Positions 1-7,974 of a stretch of DNA of 24,397 nucleotides are shown piece by piece. The translations under genes were made by a program, and so were the position numbers. Position 1 is the stretch's first letter, and the number at the start of each line of letters is the position of its first letter. The notes under the pieces are model-generated. The model saw only the letters and a list, made by a program, of their open reading frames with translations, had not been told where the DNA came from and ran no database searches. The DNA comes from Gammaproteobacteria bacterium (GTDB taxonomy: Bacteria; Pseudomonadota; Gammaproteobacteria; Pseudomonadales; M0112): positions 1 through 24,397 of the forward strand of contig SBFY01000216.1 in NCBI GenBank assembly GCA_006227085.1. The letters run 5' to 3'.

Positions 1-744
1 ACCCTCGATACGCAGTCTGCCCAGCTGGCAGCCCTGCGGCAGGCTACCCGTCAGGAAATTGCAGCCTTGGCCAAGCGCGTAGCGGAAATGCAGTCACGCC
101 TGCTGCGCCTGGATGCCTTGGGTGAGCGGGTCAGCGTGGTGGCCAAACTTGACCAGGGTGAATTTGATTTCAGTGTGCCACCGGCTGTGGGTGGCCCCGA
201 AGCCGCATTGCCGGCCTCCGGTACCACCATTCCTGCCTTGTCGCTGGAGATTGACCGCTTGTCGGCGATTGTCGCCAGTCGTGAGCAGCAGCTGGATATC
301 CTGTCTGGCCTGTTGGCAGACCGGCAAATCCGGCAGGAAGAATTCCTGGCAGGCAGGCCGATCAATAGTGGCTGGATGTCCTCCGCGTTTGGCCGCCGGA
401 CCGATCCGTTTCATGGCACACCGTCATGGCATAGCGGGGTCGACTTTGCTGGCCGCCTGGGCTCCGACATTGTGGCGGTGGCCGGCGGTGTGGTGACCGT
501 CTCGGGCGAGCGCTCGGGCTATGGCCGTATGGTTGAGGTCAACCACGGCAATGGCTACACCAGTCGCTACGCCCATAACCAGAAAAACCTGGTGGCGGTG
601 GGTGATATTGTCAAAAAGGGGCAAGTCATTGCCCTGATGGGTTCCAGTGGTCGTTCGACCGGCCCCCATGTCCACTTCGAGGTCTACAAGAATGGCCGGG
701 TCGTTGATCCTGCCAGTTATGTGTACCGCACCCTGCGGCGCTGA
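1..744 (+). CDS. M23 family (LytM-like) metallopeptidase, 5' partial
   Basis: The reading frame is open from base 1, so the true start lies upstream; 247 residues are visible before the TGA. The first ~45 residues are rich in Ala, Gln, Arg and Leu with heptad-like spacing and look like a coiled coil. The C-terminal ~130 residues form a peptidase M23 domain with its zinc ligands visible: HSGVD at 430-444 (HxxxD) and HVHFE around 667-681 (HxH). Family members are periplasmic zinc endopeptidases that cut peptidoglycan cross-bridges, or regulators of amidases when ligands are lost. Here the ligands are intact, so an active enzyme is likely. A coiled-coil M23 protein just upstream of secA is a recurrent arrangement in Pseudomonas-like genomes. 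TTG codons inside the frame, for example at 67, are not convincing starts. Confidence 0.9.
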   Translation, partial: TLDTQSAQLAALRQATRQEIAALAKRVAEMQSRLLRLDALGERVSVVAKLDQGEFDFSVPPAVGGPEAALPASGTTIPALSLEIDRLSAIVASREQQLDILSGLLADRQIRQEEFLAGRPINSGWMSSAFGRRTDPFHGTPSWHSGVDFAGRLGSDIVAVAGGVVTVSGERSGYGRMVEVNHGNGYTSRYAHNQKNLVAVGDIVKKGQVIALMGSSGRSTGPHVHFEVYKNGRVVDPASYVYRTLRR

Positions 745-761
745 TTGCCATCCTTTACAAT
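733..761 (+). promoter_or_regulatory. Possible sigma-70 promoter ahead of secA
   Basis: The 76-bp gap before secA holds TACAAT at 756-761, a 5/6 match to the -10 consensus. The hexamer 17 bp upstream (CTGCGG at 733-738) is a poor -35 that lies inside the end of the peptidase gene. Transcription would start near 768, about 50 nt before the secA ATG. The call rests on the -10 alone, and secA could equally be read through from upstream. Confidence 0.3.
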
Positions 762-820
762 AGCGCGGCCCTGCTTCCGGCTGGGGTCGTTTCCTGTAGG
801 GTTGTGGATGGCAGAGCAGC

Positions 821-3538
821 ATGATTTCAGCAATTGCACGCAAGATTTTTGGTTCCAAGAACGATCGTGAACTCAAGCGCATGGGCAAGGTTGTTGCCCG
901 TATCAATGCGTTGGAAGGGGATATTACTGCACTGCCGGATCAGGCCCTGCAGCAAAAAACGGCGGAATTTCGCCAGCGTCTCGCTGATGGCAAGGATACG
1001 CTCGACACCCTGTTGCCCGAAGCGTTTGCCGTGGCGCGCGAGGCGGGCAAGCGAACCCTTGGCATGCGCCACTTTGATGTGCAGTTGATTGGTGGGATGA
1101 CCCTGCATGAAGGCCGTATTGCCGAGATGCGTACGGGTGAAGGGAAAACCCTGATGGCCACCTTGCCGGTCTACCTGAATGCCCTGGCTGGCAAGGGTGT
1201 GCATGTGGTCACGGTCAATGAATACCTGGCCAAGCGTGATGCGCGCTGGATGGAGCCCTTGTACCGGTTCCTGGGCCTGACGGTGGGTGTGATCTATCCG
1301 CATCAGGATGCTGCCAGCAAGCGTACCGCATACCAGGCCGATATTACCTACGGCACCAATAATGAATTCGGCTTTGATTTCCTGCGTGACAACATGGCCT
1401 TGGCGCCGGACGACCGCTTCCAGCGCGAGCGTTATTTTGCGATTGTCGATGAAGTGGACTCCATCCTGATTGATGAAGCCCGTACGCCGCTGATTATTTC
1501 CGGCGCTGCGGAAGACAGTTCTGAACTCTACAAGGTCATGAATGGCCTGGTGCCCCGCTTGCAGAAAGGCGATGGTGCCGGGGAAGGCGATTTCCTTGTC
1601 GATGAAAAACATCGCACCGTGGAGTTGACCGAAAGCGGTCACCAGCACGTTGAAGACATGCTGCTGAAGGAAGGGTTGCTCAAGCCGGACGATAGCTTGT
1701 ATGCACCATCGAACCTCGGTTTGTTGCATCACCTGTACTCAGCCATCAAGGCGCATGTGCTGTTTCATCGGGATGTGGAATACATCGTGCAAAATGGTGA
1801 AGTCGTCCTGATTGATGAACACACTGGCAGGACGATGCAAGGACGGCGGTTATCCGATGGCCTGCACCAGGCGATTGAGGCCAAGGAGCGGGTGCGTATC
1901 CAGAGTGAAAGCCAGACGCTCGCTTCGGTCACCTTCCAGAATTATTTCCGCCTGTATGACAAGTTGTCGGGCATGACCGGCACGGCGGACACGGAAGCCT
2001 TTGAATTCCGCCATATCTATGGCCTTGATGTGGTCATTATCCCGACCAATAAACCGATGATTCGCCAGGACCTCAATGACCTGGTGTACATGACACAAGC
2101 TGAAAAATACGAAGCGGTGGTTGCCGATATTCGTGAGATTCGTGAAAAAGGTGCGCCGGTGTTGGTGGGTACGGCATCGATTGAGAGTTCGGAATACCTG
2201 TCCTCCTTGCTGAAAAAGGCCGGTATTTCCCACAACGTGCTGAATGCCAAATACCATGAGCGTGAAGCCGAGATCGTGGCCGATGCGGGGCGTCCGGGAG
2301 CGGTCACGATTGCCACCAATATGGCTGGCCGGGGCACCGATATCGTGCTGGGCGGTAACCTGGAGGCGGATCTTGCCAAATTGCCGGAAGACGCTTCTGG
2401 CTATGACAAGGAAAAGGTGCGTACCGAATGGCGGCAGCGCCATGAAGCAGTGCTGGCCGCGGGCGGCCTGCATATCATCGGTACCGAACGCCATGAATCC
2501 CGACGTATTGATAACCAGTTGCGTGGCCGGGCGGGGCGTCAGGGTGACCCAGGCCTGAGTCGCTTCTACCTGTCGATGGAAGACAATTTGATGCGGATTT
2601 TTGCTTCCGACCGGGTTCGTGCCTTGATGCAAAGCATCGGCATGGAGCGCGGTGAAGCGATTGAGCATCGCTGGGTCAACAACGCCATTGAGAAAGCACA
2701 GCGGAAGGTGGAAGGCCATAACTTTGATATCCGCAAACAGTTGCTGGAATACGATGACGTGGCCAATGAACAGCGCGGAGTCATCTATGAGCAGCGCAAT
2801 GAGATCCTGGAGTCGGCTGATATTTCCGGGATGATTGCTGCCATCCGTTCCGATGTGGTGGATGCGGTGATTGATGAATGCCTGGCATCGTCGGGTGCTG
2901 ATGAAGGGTGGGATCTGGGGTTGCTGCGGCAGCGTCTGGAAGCGGACTTTGCGGTTGAGCTGGATCTGCAGTCCTGGTTGGCGGCGAATGCGGATAAAAG
3001 CGCGGAAGCCCTGCGTGAATACATTCATGAACGGATCGATAAGGCCTATGCAGACAAGTCAGTGGCCATTGGCGACGACATGCGTGTCGTGGAAAAGGAA
3101 ATCATGCTGCGCGTCATGGATAACCTGTGGAAAGAGCAACTGGCCATCATGGATTACTTGCGGCAGGGTATCGGCTGGCGCGGTCTGGCCGGTAAAAATC
3201 CCAAGCAGGAATACAAGCGGGAATCCTTCGTGGCATTCCAGGGCATGCTGGAAAAACTGAAGTTCGAAGTCACCAAGATCCTGATGCATATCCGTATCCG
3301 CTTCCACGATGAAGTTGAAGCGATGCAGGCAGAGCGGCGCGAACAACAGGAGCGTGAAAAGCGCGATTACCAGCACCAGGAAGCATCGGCATTGGCGCCA
3401 GAAGCGCCGCCTGAGGCAGCCGCAGAGGCACCTCCTGCAGCACCGTTTGTTCGTGATGAGCGCAAGGTTGGTCGTAATGAACCTTGCCCATGCGGTTCAG
3501 GAAAGAAATACAAACATTGTCATGGCAGTTTGGGTTAA
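821..3538 (+). CDS. secA: Protein translocase subunit SecA
   Basis: This is the ATPase motor of the Sec pathway, which drives unfolded preproteins through SecYEG at the inner membrane. The 905-residue product is full length for a proteobacterial SecA. Visible landmarks are the N-terminal KIFGSKNDRELKRM signature, Walker A MRTGEGKT (103-110), the DEVDSILIDEARTPLIISG block (from 210) with the Walker B acidic pair, the helicase-like MAGRGTDI block in the second nucleotide-binding fold, and a C-terminal zinc tail of the form CPCGSGKKYKHCH, which binds SecB and lipid. The ATG at 821 is chosen because MISAIARKIFG aligns with the conserved family N-terminus, although its Shine-Dalgarno sequence is weak. 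No secM-like arrest gene precedes it. argJ follows after 12 nt, and the argJ ribosome binding site overlaps the secA stop. Confidence 0.98.
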   Translation: MISAIARKIFGSKNDRELKRMGKVVARINALEGDITALPDQALQQKTAEFRQRLADGKDTLDTLLPEAFAVAREAGKRTLGMRHFDVQLIGGMTLHEGRIAEMRTGEGKTLMATLPVYLNALAGKGVHVVTVNEYLAKRDARWMEPLYRFLGLTVGVIYPHQDAASKRTAYQADITYGTNNEFGFDFLRDNMALAPDDRFQRERYFAIVDEVDSILIDEARTPLIISGAAEDSSELYKVMNGLVPRLQKGDGAGEGDFLVDEKHRTVELTESGHQHVEDMLLKEGLLKPDDSLYAPSNLGLLHHLYSAIKAHVLFHRDVEYIVQNGEVVLIDEHTGRTMQGRRLSDGLHQAIEAKERVRIQSESQTLASVTFQNYFRLYDKLSGMTGTADTEAFEFRHIYGLDVVIIPTNKPMIRQDLNDLVYMTQAEKYEAVVADIREIREKGAPVLVGTASIESSEYLSSLLKKAGISHNVLNAKYHEREAEIVADAGRPGAVTIATNMAGRGTDIVLGGNLEADLAKLPEDASGYDKEKVRTEWRQRHEAVLAAGGLHIIGTERHESRRIDNQLRGRAGRQGDPGLSRFYLSMEDNLMRIFASDRVRALMQSIGMERGEAIEHRWVNNAIEKAQRKVEGHNFDIRKQLLEYDDVANEQRGVIYEQRNEILESADISGMIAAIRSDVVDAVIDECLASSGADEGWDLGLLRQRLEADFAVELDLQSWLAANADKSAEALREYIHERIDKAYADKSVAIGDDMRVVEKEIMLRVMDNLWKEQLAIMDYLRQGIGWRGLAGKNPKQEYKRESFVAFQGMLEKLKFEVTKILMHIRIRFHDEVEAMQAERREQQEREKRDYQHQEASALAPEAPPEAAAEAPPAAPFVRDERKVGRNEPCPCGSGKKYKHCHGSLG

Positions 3539-3550
3539 GGAGTCATTCGT

Positions 3551-4762
3551 ATGGCGGTAGGTCCAGGATTGCAAGACACCTTGTTGCCGGTTGCCGGTGT
3601 ACGCATTGGCACAGCCAGTGCAGGTATTCGCAAGAAAAATCGCCGGGATCTGGTGGTCTTTGAGTTGGCCGCAGGCAGTAACGTCGCCGCCGTGTTTACC
3701 ACCAACCGTTTTTGTGCGGCACCGGTACAAGTGGCGCGTGAGCACTTGCGGCAAGGTGCACCACGTTACCTGTTGGTCAACACGGGTAACGCTAACGCTG
3801 GTACCGGTACATCCGGTTTGGCCAATGCGCGTCGCAGTTGTGACGCGGTCGCCGCATTGACCAAGGTGACGGCGCAGCAGGTATTGCCATTTTCCACCGG
3901 CGTGATCGGGGAGCCGTTGCCAGTGGATCGTATCGAAGCCGGTTTGCCGGCTGCCCTGCAGGCGCTGGAGGCCGATGCCTGGACCCTGGCCGCCGAAGGC
4001 ATCATGACCACGGATACGCGCCCGAAAGGGGCGTGCCGGCAAATCGTCGTCAACGGTAAAACAGTCACGATTACCGGTATTTCCAAGGGTGCCGGCATGA
4101 TCAAGCCCAATATGGCGACCATGCTGGGATTTGTGGCCACGGATGCCGTGGTGGATGCATCGTTGTTGCAGGAATTGCTGCGGGAAACAACGGAAAGCAG
4201 TTTCAATGCCATCACCATTGATGGCGATACATCAACCAATGATGCCTGTGTGTTGGTGGCAACGGGCCAATCAGGGGCATCGGTGTCCCGTGAGCAAGGC
4301 CTGGACAGCTTCCGGCAAGCCTTGCACGACGTGTTGGTATCGATTGCACAGCAGATTGTCCGCGATGGTGAAGGCGCGACCAAGTTTGTCAGTGTGCAGG
4401 TCAGTGGTGGCAAGACGGTGGCCGAATGCCGGCAGGCGGCATTCACGGTGGCGGAATCCCCCTTGGTCAAGACGGCGTTGTTTGCCAGTGACCCGAATTG
4501 GGGCCGGATCCTGGCGGCGCTTGGGCGCGCCGGGATCGATGACCTGGATGTCACGGGCGTCAATGTGCATCTCAATGGCGTGTTGATTGCAGAGCGTGGT
4601 GGCAGGGCAGCTTCCTATACCGAAGAGGCCGGTGTGGCTGCCATGAAGCCGGAAGAGATCGTCATTGCCATTGATTTGGGACGTGGGCAGCAGCAGGCCA
4701 CGGTCTGGACATGCGATTTTTCCTATGACTATGTGAAGATCAATGCCGAGTACCGCAGCTAA
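3551..4762 (+). CDS. argJ: Bifunctional ornithine acetyltransferase / N-acetylglutamate synthase ArgJ
   Basis: ArgJ transfers the acetyl group from N-acetylornithine to glutamate in the cyclic arginine pathway; bifunctional members also use acetyl-CoA. The 403-residue product has the hallmarks of the self-cleaving Ntn-like family: NTGNANAGTG (78-87), the oxyanion-hole region STGVIGEPLP (115-124), and KGAGMIKPNMATML (179-192), in which Thr190 is the predicted nucleophile and new N-terminus of the beta chain. The C-terminus ends in the typical KINAEYRS. The start ATG has a good AAGGAG at 3537-3542, overlapping the secA TAA. The last 20 bases overlap the next gene. Whether it is mono- or bifunctional cannot be told from the sequence alone. 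Confidence 0.97.
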   Translation: MAVGPGLQDTLLPVAGVRIGTASAGIRKKNRRDLVVFELAAGSNVAAVFTTNRFCAAPVQVAREHLRQGAPRYLLVNTGNANAGTGTSGLANARRSCDAVAALTKVTAQQVLPFSTGVIGEPLPVDRIEAGLPAALQALEADAWTLAAEGIMTTDTRPKGACRQIVVNGKTVTITGISKGAGMIKPNMATMLGFVATDAVVDASLLQELLRETTESSFNAITIDGDTSTNDACVLVATGQSGASVSREQGLDSFRQALHDVLVSIAQQIVRDGEGATKFVSVQVSGGKTVAECRQAAFTVAESPLVKTALFASDPNWGRILAALGRAGIDDLDVTGVNVHLNGVLIAERGGRAASYTEEAGVAAMKPEEIVIAIDLGRGQQQATVWTCDFSYDYVKINAEYRS

Positions 4763-5159
4763 GGGCAAACGGATTGATGTTGTCGCAGGCGTGATTTTAC
4801 GCGATGGCCACGTTTTGATCGCACGCCGCCCGGATCACCTGCACATGGGTGGGTTGTGGGAGTTTCCCGGCGGCAAGAGAGAGCCGGGTGAGACGATCCG
4901 CTCTGCTTTGGAGCGGGAACTGCATGAAGAATTGGGTATCCATGTCCTGGCTGAGGAGCCATTCATGACGGTGACGCACCAGTATCCCGACAAGTGTGTG
5001 CAATTGGAGTTCCGCTCTGTGACGGCTTTTGCAGGCGAACCGGTGGGTCGGGAAGGGCAGCGGGTCGCATGGGTTATGTGTTCACAGTTGCCAGGCTACG
5101 ACTTCCCGGAGGCTAATGTGCCAATCGTCGAAGCATTGTTGCAGCGGGGGTTGTCGTGA
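4743..5159 (+). CDS. mutT: Nudix hydrolase, MutT-like (8-oxo-dGTP diphosphatase candidate)
   Basis: A 138-residue single-domain Nudix protein. The Nudix box is complete and matches GX5EX7REUXEEXGU: Gly44, Glu50, Arg58-Glu59, Glu62-Glu63, Gly65 and Ile66. It is preceded by GGLWEFPGGK, typical of MutT enzymes that cleanse 8-oxo-dGTP from the nucleotide pool. The size is close to E. coli MutT and lacks the thiE-like C-terminal domain fused to some Pseudomonas versions. The ATG at 4743 lies inside the end of argJ, giving a 20-nt overlap in another frame, so translation is probably coupled. It ends in a GTGA overlap with the SGNH gene. Substrate choice within the Nudix family is inferred from box context and neighbours. 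Confidence 0.88.
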   Translation: MPSTAAKGKRIDVVAGVILRDGHVLIARRPDHLHMGGLWEFPGGKREPGETIRSALERELHEELGIHVLAEEPFMTVTHQYPDKCVQLEFRSVTAFAGEPVGREGQRVAWVMCSQLPGYDFPEANVPIVEALLQRGLS

Positions 5160-6253
5160 AATCAGCGTTGGCTGGCAAGTTGGCCCTGCTCTTGGGTTCG
5201 CTGTTTGCTGTATGCCTTTTGCTTGAGTTGATCCTGCGTTTTTCCGGTTTCACCCCGCTGGAATATTTGCATAATGGCAGGGAAGCGGTTATCCGCCCTT
5301 CATCCAGCCCGGATATCGTTTACGAGTTGGTTCCTGATGCCAAGGCTATTGCCTGGGGGACGGAAGTCCATATCAATGCATGGGGTTACCGTGGCGATGC
5401 CATTCACCCGGATAGTCCATCGCCATTCCGCGTCGTGGTGCTTGGCGACTCCATTACATTTGGTAATTTCATTGCACAGGAAGACACTTTCAGTAGCCAG
5501 CTGGCTGCCTTGTTACAGGAAGATATACCAGGTGCAGAGGTCGTTAACCTTGGTGTGGGCGGCTACGATACCCTTCAGGAAGTTGCTCTCTATGAAACAT
5601 TGGGGCAGTCGTTTCATCCCGATCTGCTGGTCATTGGCTATTGCCTGAACGATATCGCGATTGCCAGTGCTAACCTGCAATACATTGAGCGTTTTAATCG
5701 CTACCGCGATAGTTGGTGGGGCCGTTCCTATTTGCTCGTTTGGATCAATGACCAGCTTGAGCGCATTCGCATGCAGAGTTGGCTGTTTGAAGTCAACGAG
5801 ATCAGTCGTTTCCAGGAGCGCTATGCCGATCGCATGTTGCCCCTGGCAGATCCAGATCCAGTGACAGAAGCGTTGCTCAAGCAATTGCCAAACCGTCATC
5901 CCTCAGCATGGTATAAGGATCCTGCTCGACTGGATCGCTTGCGTTACGCCCTGGATCGTCTTGGCAAGCTGACTCGTGAAAACAATACACCGGTGTTGCT
6001 GGTGTTATTTCCGTGGATGGAAAGCGGTAGTGATGGCCAATATCCCCATGCTATTGCCCATGCCTTGGTGCGTCATGAAGCGGAACGCTTTGGTTTTGAT
6101 GTATTGGATTTGACCGAGGCGTTCAGGGTGGCAGGCATGCAAGGTTTGCGTGTGAGGGATGTAGACCCGGTGCACCCCGGTCCAGAGGGTCACCGTATTA
6201 CAGCCGAATTATTGAAGGAGCATATCCTGCAGCAGGCAGGTCGTCGCCCGTAG
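5156..6253 (+). CDS. Membrane-anchored SGNH/GDSL-family hydrolase
   Basis: The 365-residue product has an N-terminal hydrophobic segment (about residues 8-29) that is a signal anchor or uncleaved signal peptide, placing the rest in the periplasm. The SGNH blocks are in order: GDSITFG with Ser99 (block I), NLGVGGYDT with conserved Gly (block II, 131-139), CLND with Asn165 (block III), and DPVHPG with Asp337 and His340 (block V). All catalytic residues are present, so it is probably an active esterase, lipase or acyl hydrolase; the substrate is unknown. Related proteins often deacetylate or acylate cell-surface glycans, but nothing here proves that. The start is GTG at 5156, overlapping the Nudix stop as GTGA, which implies coupled translation. 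The gene ends 10 nt from the oppositely oriented yacG. Confidence 0.85.
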   Translation: MKSALAGKLALLLGSLFAVCLLLELILRFSGFTPLEYLHNGREAVIRPSSSPDIVYELVPDAKAIAWGTEVHINAWGYRGDAIHPDSPSPFRVVVLGDSITFGNFIAQEDTFSSQLAALLQEDIPGAEVVNLGVGGYDTLQEVALYETLGQSFHPDLLVIGYCLNDIAIASANLQYIERFNRYRDSWWGRSYLLVWINDQLERIRMQSWLFEVNEISRFQERYADRMLPLADPDPVTEALLKQLPNRHPSAWYKDPARLDRLRYALDRLGKLTRENNTPVLLVLFPWMESGSDGQYPHAIAHALVRHEAERFGFDVLDLTEAFRVAGMQGLRVRDVDPVHPGPEGHRITAELLKEHILQQAGRRP

Positions 6254-6266
6254 CCAGTTCAGGCTA
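6251..6266. repeat. Palindrome containing both convergent stop codons
   Basis: TAGCC-AGTTCA-GGCTA is a perfect 5-bp inverted repeat. Its left arm starts with the TAG stop of the SGNH hydrolase gene, and its right arm, read on the other strand, starts with the TAG stop of yacG. There is no T-tract, so it is at most a weak bidirectional end signal. Confidence 0.4.
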
Positions 6267-6446
6267 ATCGCTTTCGTGGTCTGTCCAGGGAGTGTGCAGG
6301 CCCGCAATACGATGTTCATCATTCGCCCAATGCAGGAAGTCGGCATCCTTGCAGCGTCTGGAACAGAACGGCATGAACGGGTTGCTGGCATCCTGTGTGC
6401 AAGGCCTTTGGCATTGCGGGCATGGGCGTACAGTGACCTGGGTCAT
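6264..6446 (-). CDS. yacG: DNA gyrase inhibitor YacG (zinc-binding)
   Basis: A 60-residue protein with the YacG four-cysteine zinc site: Cys9-Pro-Gln-Cys12 and Cys28-Ser-Arg-Arg-Cys32, followed by the family's D-L/F-xxW stretch (DADFLHWANDEHRI). YacG binds GyrB and inhibits gyrase supercoiling in E. coli. The frame is open upstream to 6527, but the ATG at 6446 is the sensible start: it begins MTQVTVRPCPQC and overlaps the coaE stop as ATGA, so the two genes are translationally coupled. The pairing coaE-yacG downstream of pilD is common in gammaproteobacteria. Confidence 0.92.
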   Translation of the reverse strand: MTQVTVRPCPQCQRPCTQDASNPFMPFCSRRCKDADFLHWANDEHRIAGLHTPWTDHESD

Positions 6447-7045
6447 GACGCTCCCGCCAATGTGAGGTAGCGAGCGTGCATGGCTTCGACTTTGTGGTGC
6501 AAGTCCTGCAGGCTGCCATCGTTGCAAATGACATCATCGGCCTTGGCCTGGCGGGTTTCCCGTGAAGTTTGGCTGGCCATGATGGCTTTCACTTGCCCAG
6601 CCGGGTTATTGTCGCGAACCATGGTGCGCTCCAGCTGTGCCTGTTCCGGTGCATCAATCAGCAATGTGCGATTGCAGATGGCCTGCATGCCGGATTCAAA
6701 CAACAGCGGTGACACGAACAAGGCGTAAGGGCTTTTGGTGGCCGCCAAGGCGTGCAAAGTGGCGTCACCAATCAGTGGATGCAGCAGTTGTTCCAGCCAT
6801 CGTTTTTCGTCGGGTTGGCTGAACACGCGCTGGCGCAGGGCAGCACGATCCAGCGTGCCATCAGCTTGCAGGATGTCCTTGCCGAAGTGTTCGACGATGC
6901 GGGAGAGTGCTTCGGTGCCGGGTTCCACCACCTGGCGTGCAATGATATCGGCATCGACAACGTCGATGCCGAGTGTGGCGAAATGGTCTGATGCGGCTGT
7001 TTTGCCGCTGCCAATGCCGCCCGTCAGTCCCACGATAAATCCCAT
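6443..7045 (-). CDS. coaE: Dephospho-CoA kinase CoaE
   Basis: CoaE phosphorylates the 3'-hydroxyl of dephospho-CoA in the last step of coenzyme A synthesis. The 200-residue product opens with MGFIVGLTGGIGSGKT, whose P-loop spans residues 9-16, followed by VVDADIIARQVVEPGT, the conserved substrate-binding aspartate region of the family. A longer version from a TTG at 7078 would run into pilD. The ATG at 7045 is preferred because it gives the usual family N-terminus and lies 1 nt after the pilD stop. No strong ribosome binding site is visible, consistent with translation by coupling. The gene belongs to the pilD-coaE-yacG group. Confidence 0.95.
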   Translation of the reverse strand: MGFIVGLTGGIGSGKTAASDHFATLGIDVVDADIIARQVVEPGTEALSRIVEHFGKDILQADGTLDRAALRQRVFSQPDEKRWLEQLLHPLIGDATLHALAATKSPYALFVSPLLFESGMQAICNRTLLIDAPEQAQLERTMVRDNNPAGQVKAIMASQTSRETRQAKADDVICNDGSLQDLHHKVEAMHARYLTLAGAS

Positions 7046-7046
7046 G

Positions 7047-7919
7047 TCAGAAACCGCTGATGTGTTGGTACCAGGCAATCAGTGCGTCACCAAAGAAGAA
7101 AGACAGCCAGCCAGCAACGGCCAGGAATGGGCCGAACGGAATGGTGGTATTGCTGGATTGCCGGCTGATGAGCAGGTAGCCGCCGCCGATAATGCTGCCG
7201 ACTGCCGTGGACAGGATCAGTATGCCCGGAATATGTGACACACCTAACCATGCACCCAGGGCGGCTAATAGCTTGAAGTCGCCATAGCCCATGCCTTCCT
7301 TGCCAGTCAGCAATTTGAATAGCCAGTACATCACCCACAGGACCAGGTATCCGGCGATGGCACCCCACACGGCGCCCTGGATATCGGTAAACACACCTTG
7401 GCTGTTGATCACCAGGCCGGCCCAGAGTAGTGGCAGTGTCAGGTTATCGGGCAGTAATTGGTGATCCATGTCGATCATGGTCAGGCTGATGAGTGTGCAT
7501 GTCATCATGCAGGCGGCGAGCGCTTGCCAGCTCAAGCCCCATTGCCAGATGCAGGCAGCGAATCCCAGGCCAGTCACCAGTTCAATGATCGGGTAGCGGC
7601 AGGAAATGGGCGTCTGGCAATGATGGCACTGGCCTTTCAGTAGCAGGTAGCTGATGACCGGTATGTTTTGCCAGGCTTTGATCGGGGTATTGCAATGGGG
7701 GCAATGGGAGTTCGGGAACACCAGGTTGAATGCGGGATCCTGCTGCCCGGATGCAGCATCGCCAAGTAGCAGGCGACATTCCTTTTTCCAGCTGGCCTCC
7801 AGCATGAGTGGCAGGCGATAGATCACCACATTGAGGAAACTACCGAAGACCATGCCAAACAGGCAGGCAGCCAGTAATACAAAGGGCAGGTTGTATTGGT
7901 AAAAATCAGCCAGTGTCAT
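7047..7919 (-). CDS. pilD: Type IV prepilin peptidase / N-methyltransferase PilD
   Basis: PilD is a bifunctional inner-membrane aspartic protease that cleaves type IV prepilin leaders and N-methylates the new Phe1. The product (290 residues from ATG 7919; a GTG at 7922 adds one) contains the N-terminal GSFLNVVIYRLP motif and two CxxC pairs (about residues 73/76 and 98/101) forming the cytoplasmic zinc domain. Also visible are the DMDHQLLPD motif and GMGYGDFK, which carry the two catalytic aspartates. Multiple hydrophobic segments follow the family topology. No Shine-Dalgarno is visible: the start codon lies only a few bases beyond the T-tract of an intrinsic terminator that follows pilC. Expression may therefore depend on readthrough or an undetected promoter. 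The substrate in this window is PilA. Confidence 0.96.
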   Translation of the reverse strand: MTLADFYQYNLPFVLLAACLFGMVFGSFLNVVIYRLPLMLEASWKKECRLLLGDAASGQQDPAFNLVFPNSHCPHCNTPIKAWQNIPVISYLLLKGQCHHCQTPISCRYPIIELVTGLGFAACIWQWGLSWQALAACMMTCTLISLTMIDMDHQLLPDNLTLPLLWAGLVINSQGVFTDIQGAVWGAIAGYLVLWVMYWLFKLLTGKEGMGYGDFKLLAALGAWLGVSHIPGILILSTAVGSIIGGGYLLISRQSSNTTIPFGPFLAVAGWLSFFFGDALIAWYQHISGF

Positions 7920-7924
7920 CACTT

Positions 7925-7952
7925 AAAAAAAACGGGCCCGGAAAGGGCCCGT
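7925..7952 (-). terminator. Rho-independent terminator between pilC and pilD
   Basis: On the minus strand an 8-bp stem (ACGGGCCC pairing with GGGCCCGT, + strand positions 7932-7939 and 7945-7952) with a 5-nt loop is followed by eight consecutive U residues (7932 down to 7925). It lies 22 nt after the pilC stop codon. The pilD start codon follows the U-tract by 2-5 nt. Confidence 0.88.
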
Positions 7953-7974
7953 CTCCACTTCCAGTAAACGGGTT

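Noticed and set aside
827..3028. Long antisense open frames opposite secA (301 and 392 codons)
   Set aside because: They lie fully within an unmistakable secA, have odd His/Gln/Arg-rich composition and no motifs; they are codon-bias shadows.
3766..4575. 269-codon antisense frame opposite argJ
   Set aside because: It lies wholly inside argJ, and its Ser/Thr/Ala/Pro-biased composition is typical of a complementary-strand shadow.
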